A stretch of 52,860 nucleotides of DNA from Thermodesulfobacteriota bacterium (lineage in GTDB: Bacteria; Desulfobacterota; UBA8473). The stretch's first letter is position 1. Every line of letters starts with the position of its first letter. Where the stretch lies: positions 190,001-242,860 of the forward strand of contig JBFLWQ010000001.1 of assembly GCA_040757775.1 (NCBI GenBank), in the 5' to 3' direction. Below, piece by piece: positions 19,413 to 27,513 of this stretch. The notes under the pieces were generated by a model, which saw nothing but the letters and a program-made list of their open reading frames with translations, was not told where the DNA came from and made no database searches. Both the position numbers and the translations under genes were made by a program.

Positions 19413-20774
19413 CTATTTTTTATCTTCCGGCCAATCTTCAGTAGGAGCTGGTAAAACAACCGGCACCGGCTTTCCATTTTTCCAAAACTTCTCTACTATT
19501 GGATGCTTTTTAGCAGTAAGGAATTGTATTATATCCTTTGGGGAGATGGCATCATCTTCTGTAGCTATCTTTTCATAAACTTCTTCCGGGATTGCATCTG
19601 CGATCTGCTTCTTTAAGTCCTGATGAATCCACACAATTCTATCCCATCCTCCATCACCCATCTGAAACTTTTTAGATCTTACTGTTCCAATAGAGGCACC
19701 CATATATCCATGTCCCTGAACACCTCCGCACGCTTCCGCAGCCAATTTTGAAAAAGTCAGCCCTTCGCCCAGCGGGGTTATTCCCTTATAAGTCCTGTCA
19801 ACCAAGCCTATCCCATCAACCTGAGGGATATAAAACAGCAACAATTCAAATCACCCTCACGAGGTCTGTGGGTATTTTATAGTGCTATATAAGTTTACCC
19901 TCTTTATCGTTTTATTGCTCTTGGCAAAGATATACTCATTAACCCCTTCATATTGACCATATGCTTCATTGATTTTTTTCCCTTTTGGAATTCTCACCAG
20001 GTAACCAAAAGGATCGATCTCCAACCCCACCTCTGCACCTTTATAGTTGATGATACCACAGAACGGCATCCGCTCCGGGGCTATCATACAGACATGATTT
20101 GGGGCAAAACCCTGGCAAAGGGTACAGCCAAAGAACTCATCAACATCATCATCCTCAATTCCAACCATCCTGCTCTCCTGGGCTTCCCATTTATGCCTGA
20201 TGTCATTATCCACTATTTCTTTAATAAATTCTGCACCACCAACCTCCGGACTCCCTATTATTACTCTAGCTTCGATGGCCTCAATTATGGGAAATGCAGA
20301 CTTTGCAAGGCCAAAGAGCAGACTCAAAAGTTCTGGCCAGGTAATTCGATCTGCGACATTTTTCCCGACACGAAACCATTGATTCGATCTGGCATTTACA
20401 GCCATAATCCCTTCCATTTGTTCCAGAAAATCACCTATTTGACGGAGAAAGAATTCATCATAATCTACCCTCATCTCCTTACCGTACATCTTTATAATCC
20501 ATCCAAAGGGAAGGGAAGTTCCTGGTTCAACTTCATTGATGTCGGGGCCAACAATCTCAACTCTTCCATCCTGTACTTCATCAGGATCCGTCATTACTTC
20601 GATTGACTCAAAAATGCTTCCTGACCATTTGGGCCCACCATACTCAACATGATAATCATCCTTTCTGATTCTCTCACCTTGAAACCGAGGACCATACCCG
20701 ATCCTGATATTTGCGAGAGCTTCTTCAATATCTTCACTAATCTGACAAACTCGTCCTTCAGGCCATTTAATCAT
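19413..20774 (-). CDS. cdhC: Acetyl-CoA synthase beta subunit homologue (CdhC/AcsB-like) with two in-frame TGA codons, predicted Sec-Gly-Sec
   Basis: Acetyl-CoA synthase joins a methyl group, CO and CoA at the Ni-Ni-[4Fe-4S] A-cluster. The predicted 453-residue protein has the short archaeal CdhC length, lacking the extra N-terminal domain of Moorella AcsB. A-cluster cysteines are Cys217, Cys220, Cys229 and Cys239 (FFGCTLCQGFAPNHVCMIAP...CG). The gate Phe is at 223. The frame then meets TGA at 19857-19859 and again at 19851-19853, flanked by PQTS and FELLLFYIPQVDGIG. In AcsB this place reads TSCGCFE, whose two Cys bind the distal Ni. Intervals 3-9-10-67-2 equal those of Moorella Cys506/509/518/528/595/597. 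Sequence after the TGAs stays homologous to the CdhC C-terminus (KFQMGDGGWDRIVW) to TAG at 19413. Start: ATG 20774, with AAGGAGG 7 bp upstream. Selenocysteine insertion is the best reading; truncation into two genes is unlikely. Confidence 0.9.
19822..19859 (-). promoter_or_regulatory. Candidate SECIS-like mRNA hairpin at the TGA pair
   Basis: In the mRNA the first UGA and following GGG (UGAGGG) pair perfectly with CCCUCA 32 nt downstream. Inside this 6-bp foot there is an imperfect inner stem with unpaired U residues and an about 7-nt apical loop (UGUUGCU) that starts UG. The 38-nt size, the UGA in the foot and about 13 nt from UGA to the loop resemble bacterial SECIS elements. I folded it by eye; no energy was calculated. 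The inner stem is weak, so this remains a candidate. Confidence 0.45.
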
Positions 20775-20930
20775 CCTCAAACCTCCTTTTAACCGCTTAA
20801 CCTCATCAATAAGGCTTTAGTCTAGAATATAACTAATACTTTTAAAACACAAACCACTCTAAGAATCTTCAGGCTTATAGCAATCTTAATAAATTTTTGA
20901 ATTGAAAATCTCCCTTGTCTCTCTGCACAA

Positions 20931-20946
20931 AGACCGTCCATACGGT
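20931..20946. promoter_or_regulatory. Candidate TetR operator upstream of the ACS-like gene
   Basis: ACCGT (20933-20937) and ACGGT (20942-20946) form an inverted repeat with a 4-nt spacer. The left part AGACCGTC is repeated exactly at 21127-21134, just before the tetR gene. The site lies about 160 bp upstream of the ACS-like start in the 392-bp divergent region, which is otherwise AT-rich and holds no gene I can see. Confidence 0.45.
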
Positions 20947-21126
20947 ATATTACATCTCTAATTAATTCTTATGTGTTTGTCAAGTATTTTTTTGCTGTAG
21001 CCTGACAACAATATCCAATATCCTGATAATACTAGTGTGTATCGCCAACTTAATAAAAAATATTAATTTTTTTCTTGCACATTTTTTTTCTATATAATAG
21101 TATATGCAAACCGATAAATAAGGTAT

Positions 21127-21140
21127 AGACCGTCTGGTCA
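21127..21140. promoter_or_regulatory. Candidate TetR operator upstream of tetR
   Basis: GACC (21128-21131) and GGTC (21136-21139) form an inverted repeat with a 4-nt spacer, 27 bp before the tetR start. It shares the string AGACCGTC with the site at 20931. A TATAAT hexamer lies at 21093-21098, upstream of this site, with no good -35 at standard spacing. The arrangement suits autorepression together with control of the divergent ACS-like gene. Confidence 0.45.
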
Positions 21141-21166
21141 GGCTATTAAACTCGTCGGGGGAATAT

Positions 21167-21910
21167 ATGGCGAAAAGAGAAGAAATTCTGGAAGCAGCAA
21201 CCATGCTTTTTTATGAAAAGGGATACCAATCTACATCCATGAATGACCTGGCAAACGAGATGGGTCTGAGCAAATCCGCTATCTACCACTATTTCAGGAG
21301 TAAAGAAGAAATTTTAGTGGAAATTTATGAAAAAACCATTACAGATGCTACCAATGAACTTTCCAAACTGGCCACTTCTGATAAGTCTACCATTGACAAA
21401 TTACGGGAGGCTATTATAAACCAAATAGAACATATTATGATTGAAAGACAATCCATGTTAAAAATATTTTTTCAGGAAGAAGAACAGCTTCCTGACAAGT
21501 TTCATAAATCTATAAAAAAGAGAAAAAGAGAATACAATAGACTGATAGAAGGCATTTTTACCGAAGGTATAAGTGAGGGCATATTTAAAAAAGGTGATCC
21601 TCAACTTTTCGTAAATGCCTTTCTTGGTATGTGTTTGTGGGTGTACAGGTGGTATAAGCCGAATAGCAAATACAAACCTGAGGATATTTCAAAATACTTT
21701 GTGAAACTAATAGAAGAAGGTTGTCTTACTCCTGATTTTAAAAGACTAACCAAAGAAACAGTCACTACGCCTTCAAATGGTGAGGATATTTCTGGAGGTG
21801 ATTTTTCAGTTGAAAGTGTAATAAAAAGAATGCGTTATCATACTTCGATGATTGAAATATTAAACAGCCAATTAAACACTCTCTTAGAGGAGAAAATAAT
21901 ACAACACTAA
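21167..21910 (+). CDS. TetR/AcrR family transcriptional regulator
   Basis: A 247-residue regulator. The N-terminal DNA-binding domain is clear (KREEILEAATMLFYEKGYQS, helix-turn-helix MNDLANEMGLSKSAIYHYF, SKEEIL, residues 3-50). The ligand domain resembles the TetR_C subgroup common next to fatty-acid and CoA-degradation genes, with a C-terminal extension of about 35 residues predicted helical. It is divergent from the ACS-like gene and 85 bp upstream of the CODH-like gene, so it probably controls both. An acyl-CoA effector is likely by analogy, not shown. Confidence 0.92.
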   Translation: MAKREEILEAATMLFYEKGYQSTSMNDLANEMGLSKSAIYHYFRSKEEILVEIYEKTITDATNELSKLATSDKSTIDKLREAIINQIEHIMIERQSMLKIFFQEEEQLPDKFHKSIKKRKREYNRLIEGIFTEGISEGIFKKGDPQLFVNAFLGMCLWVYRWYKPNSKYKPEDISKYFVKLIEEGCLTPDFKRLTKETVTTPSNGEDISGGDFSVESVIKRMRYHTSMIEILNSQLNTLLEEKIIQH

Positions 21911-21928
21911 AGCAGAAAGGATGTATAC

Positions 21929-21955
21929 ATAAAAGAAGATGCCCTCATTGGAGGA
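21929..21955. repeat. 27-bp exact copy of an internal acyl-CoA dehydrogenase sequence
   Basis: These 27 bp in the leader between tetR and the CODH-like gene are identical to 35496-35522, inside the acyl-CoA dehydrogenase gene at 34851-35981 (codons for KEDALIGG). Similarity stops abruptly on both sides. The match is far too long for chance in a window of this size. It looks like a captured or leftover gene fragment, with no start codon of its own. Confidence 0.8.
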
Positions 21956-21995
21956 GTATTTTTTGTGAGCAATAATACTGAAAGGGAGGAAATCT

Positions 21996-24488
21996 ATGTC
22001 AAAAAACAAGAAGTACCAGGTAGCTAAAGTTGGACATAAGGAGATCGACATAACAAAAACAGTAAGAGACATAAGAGGAGTGGAGGAAATAGTAAAAGAA
22101 TCGATTGAAACTACCTGGTCAGAAAATCTGGTAAACCAGATGAAAGTATGGCTGACTCCATTTCCAAACCCAACAGACATGGCTGAGTGGGATAGAATAT
22201 TATTGGAGAGGTATCCACCACTATATACAGTTATTGAAAAGAAATGTAACAACTGCTATATGGGAACGTGTGAGCTGGATAAGGGAAAAGGGGCATGTGG
22301 TTTGGACTTGGAAACTTATCAGGCAAAGTTATCACTGCAAACATCATGCAGAGGGCTTTCTATACAGCTCTCCTCAACGAGATACCTATTAAACCATTGT
22401 ATAAAAGAGTTCGGCGAAAGAAAAAAGATAAAGTGGGGCAAAAATGTCGCTTACGGGATGATGAACGTAAATGCAATATGCGGTTTTACACCCAGAACTT
22501 TGAAAGAAGCAAACAGGGTAGTAACTTATTTAGAGGGTCAACTCTCAAGCCTACTATCCTCTGCCAGTGTTGGATATGAGGGAAATACAACAGACCTGGA
22601 ATCCAAGGCTCTCCACGCTGGGTCACTTTTGTTGGTGGCATTGGATGTTAATGAGTTTTTGAAACATGCGTTTTTCAACTTCTGCTGGGGGCCAGACCGA
22701 GAACTGACGGAACTCCCAACGTTCCCTGACCCCACCACGCATACAGGCATAGGAACGGTAGACACAAGCAAATCAGTTATATTATTTTTGGGTTTTGACT
22801 TCTTACCGGCATGGAATGCTGTGAACTATATTAAAGCCAACGGTATGGAAGAGACTATAGAGGTTACTGGCATCGGGTCTGTTGGGCATGATCTCATACG
22901 GTTTTACGATAAGGCAAAAATCCTTACCTCCCCTGTCAAGACCAGTAAGGTATTAAGGATGGGGATACCTGATGTGATAGTAGTTGGTGACGCGTGTTGT
23001 AAGACAAATGTGCTGGAAGATGCAAAGAGGACGGATACAAAGGTTATCGCCACCAGTTTCAATCAGAATATGGGCTTAGTGAACAGGGTTGAAGAAAATG
23101 TGGATGATATTGTAAATGAGCTTTTGAGTGGCTCTCAGGCTGTATTGGTGACGGATCCAAAAAAGGCCGGTGAAGTAGCCGTCAAACTGGCTGGGAAAGT
23201 TAAATCCCTGAGGAAAAAAAGCTACCTCTTATCTAGCAAAGAAATAAAAAAATGGGCATCCAAATGTGATGGGTGTGATGCCTGCTTTAGAGTATGTCCA
23301 AATAGCCTTCATATAAGCGCTGCGTTAAAGGCAGCCTCGAGTGACAATACTGGAAGGCTATGTGAACTACATGATAAAAGCATTTACTGTGGCAAATGTG
23401 AAGAAGTTTGTCCCCAAAATATACCGATAATAGACATGATTATTGCTGCGGCACAGAAGGAAATAAGAGAGGATAAAGCTGTGATGAAGGCAGGAAGGGG
23501 GACTTTCGGCAATCTAGAAATAAGAGACTGGGCTATCACGATGTTTTCTTGTCCGGGTTCAGTAGTCATAATGGGATGCAATAACTATAAAGGGTCAGAT
23601 ATGGACATAGCTTATATTGCATCTGAATTAATATCAAATACCTACTCAGTTACAGTCGCCGGTTGCGTGGCATCTGACATTGCCAGGTATAAAGATAAAA
23701 AGACAGGGAAGTTTTTATATGAACTCTACCCGACGCTTTTCAACCCTAAGTGTCTGGTAAATACAGGTGGCTGTTCAGGTCAGTCCCATTTCACAACCGC
23801 TTTTTATAAGGTCGGCTATATGGGATTCAGGTCCCCCTACAGGGCTACCTACGCAATGCAATCAGATTTTACTACCAGATTTCCAAACGTACTCGTTATC
23901 TGGGGACCGGCATCAGACCTGATGTATACCCTGGCATCGGGTTATGCAAGAGCCGGTATCCCGGTAATCCTCGGACCCGGTGGTTTCAACTTTAAGCGAT
24001 ACCTGATGGGAAATAAGTATGATAGGAGCAAGTGGTGGGCACTCCATGGAAATACAGGGAAAAAGGGAGAAGTTGACCCATTGCCTGAACACATGATAGT
24101 ACCTGTAGAAACGAAGGAAGAAGTCCTTGCACTTATTCCAAAGCTATGCTTCCTATTTCAGGATATGGAAACAGCCAGACAAACAAAATTCGATTTTTAC
24201 CTTGATTATTATAACAATGCTTTTGGAGTTTTGCCAGATGACTGGCACCTATATGTAAGAAGGGAAGTTGAGATTCCATTGATAAAAAAGGTAAAAATCT
24301 TGCGCTTGCTCGAAGAAGAACACGGCTGGGAAATAGACAGAAAGAAAGGCAGGGTCATAAGGGCAAGGCACAGAGATGGCAGGTTGATCCCCATGGAAAA
24401 GTTCCTTGAAGAATACGGATTTCCTTCTGGTCAATACATAACCTTCATACCTCGACTGGTATATAAAGAAAGGGCAGATAGGGAATAA
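21996..24488 (+). CDS. cdhA: Carbon monoxide dehydrogenase alpha subunit homologue (archaeal CdhA type) with altered C-cluster site
   Basis: CdhA oxidises CO or reduces CO2 at a Ni-Fe-S C-cluster and supplies CO to acetyl-CoA synthase. The 830-residue protein has the B/D-cluster cysteines (CNNCYMGTC at 84-92, Cys101) and two ferredoxin-type motifs ([12 protein letters not shown] at 424-435, CGKCEEVCP at 465-473) as in archaeal CdhA. Retained C-cluster candidates are Cys334, Cys528 (IMGCNNY), Cys557 (VAGCVASD), Cys593 (TGGC) and His598. The usual GHN histidine reads LGFDF (Phe267), the GLCC cysteine reads GIGS (292-295), and the AAHxxH relay after the B-cluster reads [11 protein letters not shown]. 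The comparison is from memory of the family. GGGAGG precedes the ATG. It may be a CODH paralogue with a different substrate or a structural partner of the ACS-like protein. Confidence 0.85.
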   Translation: MSKNKKYQVAKVGHKEIDITKTVRDIRGVEEIVKESIETTWSENLVNQMKVWLTPFPNPTDMAEWDRILLERYPPLYTVIEKKCNNCYMGTCELDKGKGACGLDLETYQAKLSLQTSCRGLSIQLSSTRYLLNHCIKEFGERKKIKWGKNVAYGMMNVNAICGFTPRTLKEANRVVTYLEGQLSSLLSSASVGYEGNTTDLESKALHAGSLLLVALDVNEFLKHAFFNFCWGPDRELTELPTFPDPTTHTGIGTVDTSKSVILFLGFDFLPAWNAVNYIKANGMEETIEVTGIGSVGHDLIRFYDKAKILTSPVKTSKVLRMGIPDVIVVGDACCKTNVLEDAKRTDTKVIATSFNQNMGLVNRVEENVDDIVNELLSGSQAVLVTDPKKAGEVAVKLAGKVKSLRKKSYLLSSKEIKKWASKCDGCDACFRVCPNSLHISAALKAASSDNTGRLCELHDKSIYCGKCEEVCPQNIPIIDMIIAAAQKEIREDKAVMKAGRGTFGNLEIRDWAITMFSCPGSVVIMGCNNYKGSDMDIAYIASELISNTYSVTVAGCVASDIARYKDKKTGKFLYELYPTLFNPKCLVNTGGCSGQSHFTTAFYKVGYMGFRSPYRATYAMQSDFTTRFPNVLVIWGPASDLMYTLASGYARAGIPVILGPGGFNFKRYLMGNKYDRSKWWALHGNTGKKGEVDPLPEHMIVPVETKEEVLALIPKLCFLFQDMETARQTKFDFYLDYYNNAFGVLPDDWHLYVRREVEIPLIKKVKILRLLEEEHGWEIDRKKGRVIRARHRDGRLIPMEKFLEEYGFPSGQYITFIPRLVYKERADRE

Positions 24489-24573
24489 AACGCCACCATA
24501 GTTCACAGATCTGGGCAATACCTGTAGCATCCAACGGATGCCCTTTGGACATGAGACCACTACCGGGATTGAG
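24489..24573 (-). pseudogene. Remnant of a thiolase gene (active-site segment only)
   Basis: On the minus strand this reads [20 protein letters not shown] followed by QICELWWRF, an open 28-codon piece. It matches the GHPxGAT region of the thiolases at 10843-12054 and 36039-37229. The conserved Gly of GHPxGAT is Asp here. There is no start codon and nothing homologous outside the piece. It lies immediately after the CODH-like stop codon and reads towards it. Confidence 0.82.
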
Positions 24574-24579
24574 CACTTG

Positions 24580-24798
24580 CTAAAGCGAAAGGAATACTAA
24601 TTTACTTTTGATCTTATCCAGTATTCTTTTTGCCCAAACCAATTCTGATGCAAGTATACCCAAGCCAAGCGGTATGAAAAGGATTGCGGGACCAGGTAAC
24701 ACAATCATGGCAATACCCATCAGGAGGATCGTAAAACCAACTATTATGATGATCAGTCTTCTGGCTTGTTTTATGGTCTTAAGTATTGTGGGATCCAT
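24580..24798 (-). CDS. Small membrane protein, PGPGW (TMEM) family
   Basis: A 72-residue protein with two membrane segments. The first hydrophobic helix spans residues 15-33; the motif IVLPGPAILFIPLGLGILASELVWAKR then follows, including the LPGP...LGL.ILA.E..WAKR pattern of the PGPGW family. The function of the family is unknown. The gene stands alone between a thiolase remnant and a repeat fragment. The family pattern is strong enough for me to call this short frame real. Confidence 0.78.
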   Translation of the reverse strand: MDPTILKTIKQARRLIIIIVGFTILLMGIAMIVLPGPAILFIPLGLGILASELVWAKRILDKIKSKLVFLSL

Positions 24799-24852
24799 AA
24801 AGACTTAGGACAGCACTTTCCTTTTCGTTTTCCCCAAGTGTTGCAATTCATT

Positions 24853-24919
24853 ATTGATGAAGTCATAAAAAGTCTGGAAATGCCACTCTTTGTCATTGCA
24901 AGCGAAGCGAAGCAATCTA
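24853..24919. repeat. Dispersed repeat fragments
   Basis: ATTGATGAAGTCATAAAAA at 24853-24871 is the inverse of the motif at 6052-6070. GTCATTGCAAGCGAAGCGAA and following bases at 24892-24919 resemble one arm of the element at 6412-6513. Together they suggest a truncated MITE-like element next to the ligase stop codon. Confidence 0.55.
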
Positions 24920-24923
24920 TAAC

Positions 24924-26207
24924 TTAAACTCGTCTCTTATCATACAAAACACTTGCAGACTCCGGGATGTCCCCAGGATTCACCAATAAAATATTGGCGG
25001 TTAATCTGGTAGTCTCTTTTAATTCCGATACTAAAATATTCTCTAACTCATTTCGATTACTGACGTTAGAACACTCTATTTTGATTGCCAATTCATCCAT
25101 CCGATGGGGTCTGTCGATTATGATTTGAAACCTCCCAAGCTCAGAATATTTTCTTAATACCCTCTCTATGTCCTGGGGATTGACAAACATACCTTTAACC
25201 TTGGCTATTTCCGATCTCCTGCCCAATATTCTCTTTAATCGTGGAGAGGTCCTGCCGCATGGACACGGTTGCAGATTGATGCCTTCTGTAATATCTCCTG
25301 TGCGATACCTGATAATCGGCATAGCTCTTCTGCAAACTTCGGAGGCGGCTATTTCGCCTGTCTCCCCCAATGGAACATGGACTCCAGTCTCAGGGTCTAT
25401 TATCTCAACCACATAATCTTCGCTGATATGCATACCACCACCTTCAGGGCATTCTGCAGCTATAAGCCCAAGATCAGCCGTTGCGTAAAACTCTTTTACA
25501 TCAGCATCGAATACCTCTTTAATCTTTTTTCTGGTTTCCTCTTTTCTAATGTCGCCAAAAATGATCACAAGCCTTACCGACAGGTCATTCCTGGGATCAA
25601 TCTCCATCTTTAATGCTACATCGCACAAGTGTTCTACAAATGTCGTAAAACCTGCCAGAACAGAGGTATTCGTAGCCTTCATCGTTTCAATATGCATCCC
25701 TGACATACCGGGACCACCAGGGATTACCGTACATCCTATCTTCCTAAACCCTCCTGAAAGAATATCTCCTGCTATTACCCAATGAAAGGTCGTAGTCACA
25801 TTTACTATGTCCTGTTTCCTGGCACCACAAACATAGAGACCTTTTGCAAATACCATGGAAAAACTATCAAAATCTTCATCAGTAAAAGGTATGTGTATTG
25901 GACCAGGTGCTACGTAAAGGCGAGTCAGATTGTCAGTATTTACCGCTAACAGATCTCCAAATGGAGGATTCTTTTTCTGATTTTCAATAAGGTCGTTCTT
26001 CGTTGAAAAAGGGATTTTATAATAATCTTCAATCGTTGCTATATCTAAAGGTTTTAAACCAACTGAATTAAATCTATCGCGGTAATAAGTGCAATTTTCA
26101 TAGGCATGTTTGAGATGAGAGAGCAGCTTGTTGAACTGGTGTTCTCTCATCTCTTCCCTGGACATTTTTTCAATCAATGGATCCCAATATGCACCATCCT
26201 GATACAT
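24924..26207 (-). CDS. Phenylacetate-CoA ligase (PaaK) family protein with degenerate P-loop
   Basis: A 427-residue ANL-family protein of PaaK type. The N-terminus MYQDGAYWDPLIEKMSREEM, the core FGDIRKEETRKKI, EFYATADLGLIAAECPEGGG, IRYRTGDIT and the C-terminal GRRSEIAKVKGMFVNPQDIE all match the family. Where PaaK has the ATP-binding SSGTTGKP loop, this protein reads LYVAPGPIHIPFT (about residues 111-123), shorter and without the Ser/Thr/Gly-rich core. It may use another nucleotide mode, have lost ligase activity, or belong to a poorly known subfamily. It ends the minus-strand run of TetR, mutase and binding proteins. A deleted duplicate is at 16647-16796. Confidence 0.85.
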   Translation of the reverse strand: MYQDGAYWDPLIEKMSREEMREHQFNKLLSHLKHAYENCTYYRDRFNSVGLKPLDIATIEDYYKIPFSTKNDLIENQKKNPPFGDLLAVNTDNLTRLYVAPGPIHIPFTDEDFDSFSMVFAKGLYVCGARKQDIVNVTTTFHWVIAGDILSGGFRKIGCTVIPGGPGMSGMHIETMKATNTSVLAGFTTFVEHLCDVALKMEIDPRNDLSVRLVIIFGDIRKEETRKKIKEVFDADVKEFYATADLGLIAAECPEGGGMHISEDYVVEIIDPETGVHVPLGETGEIAASEVCRRAMPIIRYRTGDITEGINLQPCPCGRTSPRLKRILGRRSEIAKVKGMFVNPQDIERVLRKYSELGRFQIIIDRPHRMDELAIKIECSNVSNRNELENILVSELKETTRLTANILLVNPGDIPESASVLYDKRRV

Positions 26208-26271
26208 TCTTCCCCCTTTTAATCCTCTGATTATATTCTCGGTTCATCTCGTAAGTGGCTGTTTTCTTAAC

Positions 26272-27477
26272 TTAGTTGACTGTCCTGGAAGGTTTTCTCC
26301 AGCTGGTAATCGGTATAAGAGTTACCTTATCTACATCAGCCTTGTATAGCTTCATGGAATCAAGTGCCTTATGGTTTTTTGAACTGAATGTTATCGGACC
26401 ACAAAGACCTTTGGTATCAAAGTCCTTAATCGTCTCCAGAGAATCTACCAGTCTTTCGCCGTTCAAATCCCTGCCTGCTCTCTTCATAGCCTCAGAATAT
26501 AACAACGCAGCAACCCAGCCCACGGTGTAATACCTGTTATGAGTTTTCCCGGGATGATATTTTAAAGAAATCTTCCTCATCTCAACTACCCCAGGACTAT
26601 TATCGTCCAGAGGACTGAAAGAGTGTACTCCGATGAAATTCTTTGCTGCCTTCCCAGCAAGCTTAATCGTGTCCGCATCACACCCAAACATAGTTGCAAA
26701 AAAGGTGGCATCCAAACCATACTTCTTCGCATCCCTTAACAGGGCTGCTGCTATCTCAATAACAGCAAGTTGTATCACATAATCGGCATTCGCCTTTTTC
26801 AGGTTCATAACCTGAGATGCAGCATCTACCGCTCCAAAATTAAGCACCTGCTTACTAACCAGATTTAAACCGGTGAGTTCGGTATACCTTTCAACCGCCC
26901 GTAATAGTGTCTTCCCCGACTCATTATCCGTATACACAACGGCAATCCTCGGATTTTTAACCTTCAAATCTTTAGTGATATAATCGATCATTAAATATGC
27001 CTGTTCCTCATAGAGAGTCCCAAGAAGAAAGACATACCGCTTATAAGGATTTATCAGGGCATCTGATGGACTTGGACTCATACAGGGCATCTTCTCTTTC
27101 TCAATCTGGCTGAATAGAGCATATATCTCTGAAGTCGATCCAGGCCCCCAAAAGGCAATAATTTTATCCCTGTAAACCAACTTTTTGAAAGCTGCCAGAG
27201 CCAGGGGTATGGAAAGCCTGCTGTCCTCAGCAATTACATTTACCTTTCTCCCATGAATCCCACCCTGATCATTTACATATTTAAAATAGTCTCTTACCCC
27301 TTCAATCATGGGAAACCAGGTTGCAACGATTGGCCCGGTCATGTCGCCTATTACCCCAAATTTTATGGTATCCTTCGTAACCCCCCTTACCTCTTCAGCA
27401 TAGGAGGAAACACCTCCTAAAAAAATCATGATTGAAACCAAAACAATAATTCTTAAAAAAATACATCTCACTCTCAT
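26272..27477 (-). CDS. LivK-family ABC transporter substrate-binding protein
   Basis: A 401-residue protein starting at the ATG at 27477 (MRVRCIFLRIIVLVS), chosen for its AAGGAGA site. A further 30 upstream codons would run into a repeat element. A signal peptide ends near SYA; the mature part begins EVRGVTKDTIKFGVIGDMTG. IHGRKVNVIAEDSRLS and TKGLCGPITFSSKNH are family blocks. It is a tandem paralogue of the gene at 27615-28826 with similar domain blocks throughout. No permease or ATPase gene is adjacent. Confidence 0.92.
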   Translation of the reverse strand: MRVRCIFLRIIVLVSIMIFLGGVSSYAEEVRGVTKDTIKFGVIGDMTGPIVATWFPMIEGVRDYFKYVNDQGGIHGRKVNVIAEDSRLSIPLALAAFKKLVYRDKIIAFWGPGSTSEIYALFSQIEKEKMPCMSPSPSDALINPYKRYVFLLGTLYEEQAYLMIDYITKDLKVKNPRIAVVYTDNESGKTLLRAVERYTELTGLNLVSKQVLNFGAVDAASQVMNLKKANADYVIQLAVIEIAAALLRDAKKYGLDATFFATMFGCDADTIKLAGKAAKNFIGVHSFSPLDDNSPGVVEMRKISLKYHPGKTHNRYYTVGWVAALLYSEAMKRAGRDLNGERLVDSLETIKDFDTKGLCGPITFSSKNHKALDSMKLYKADVDKVTLIPITSWRKPSRTVN

Positions 27478-27513
27478 AATGCTCTCCTTTTTTCTGTAGT
27501 GTAGAGTGAACCT

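Noticed and set aside
19413-19844. Reading the C-terminal part of the ACS homologue as a separate gene starting at a TTG codon
   Set aside because: There is no ribosome-binding site, the piece begins in the middle of the CdhC fold, and the frame continues without shift from the upstream part across the two TGA codons.
19851-19859. General reassignment of TGA to an amino acid in this organism
   Set aside because: TGA serves as a normal stop elsewhere (for example the dehydrogenase ending at 35981). Cys in the other genes is TGT/TGC, and only this Ni-ligand motif contains in-frame TGA.
21075-21098. Promoter TTGCAC / TATAAT before tetR
   Set aside because: The spacing is only 12 bp; the TATAAT may be real but this -35 is not convincing.
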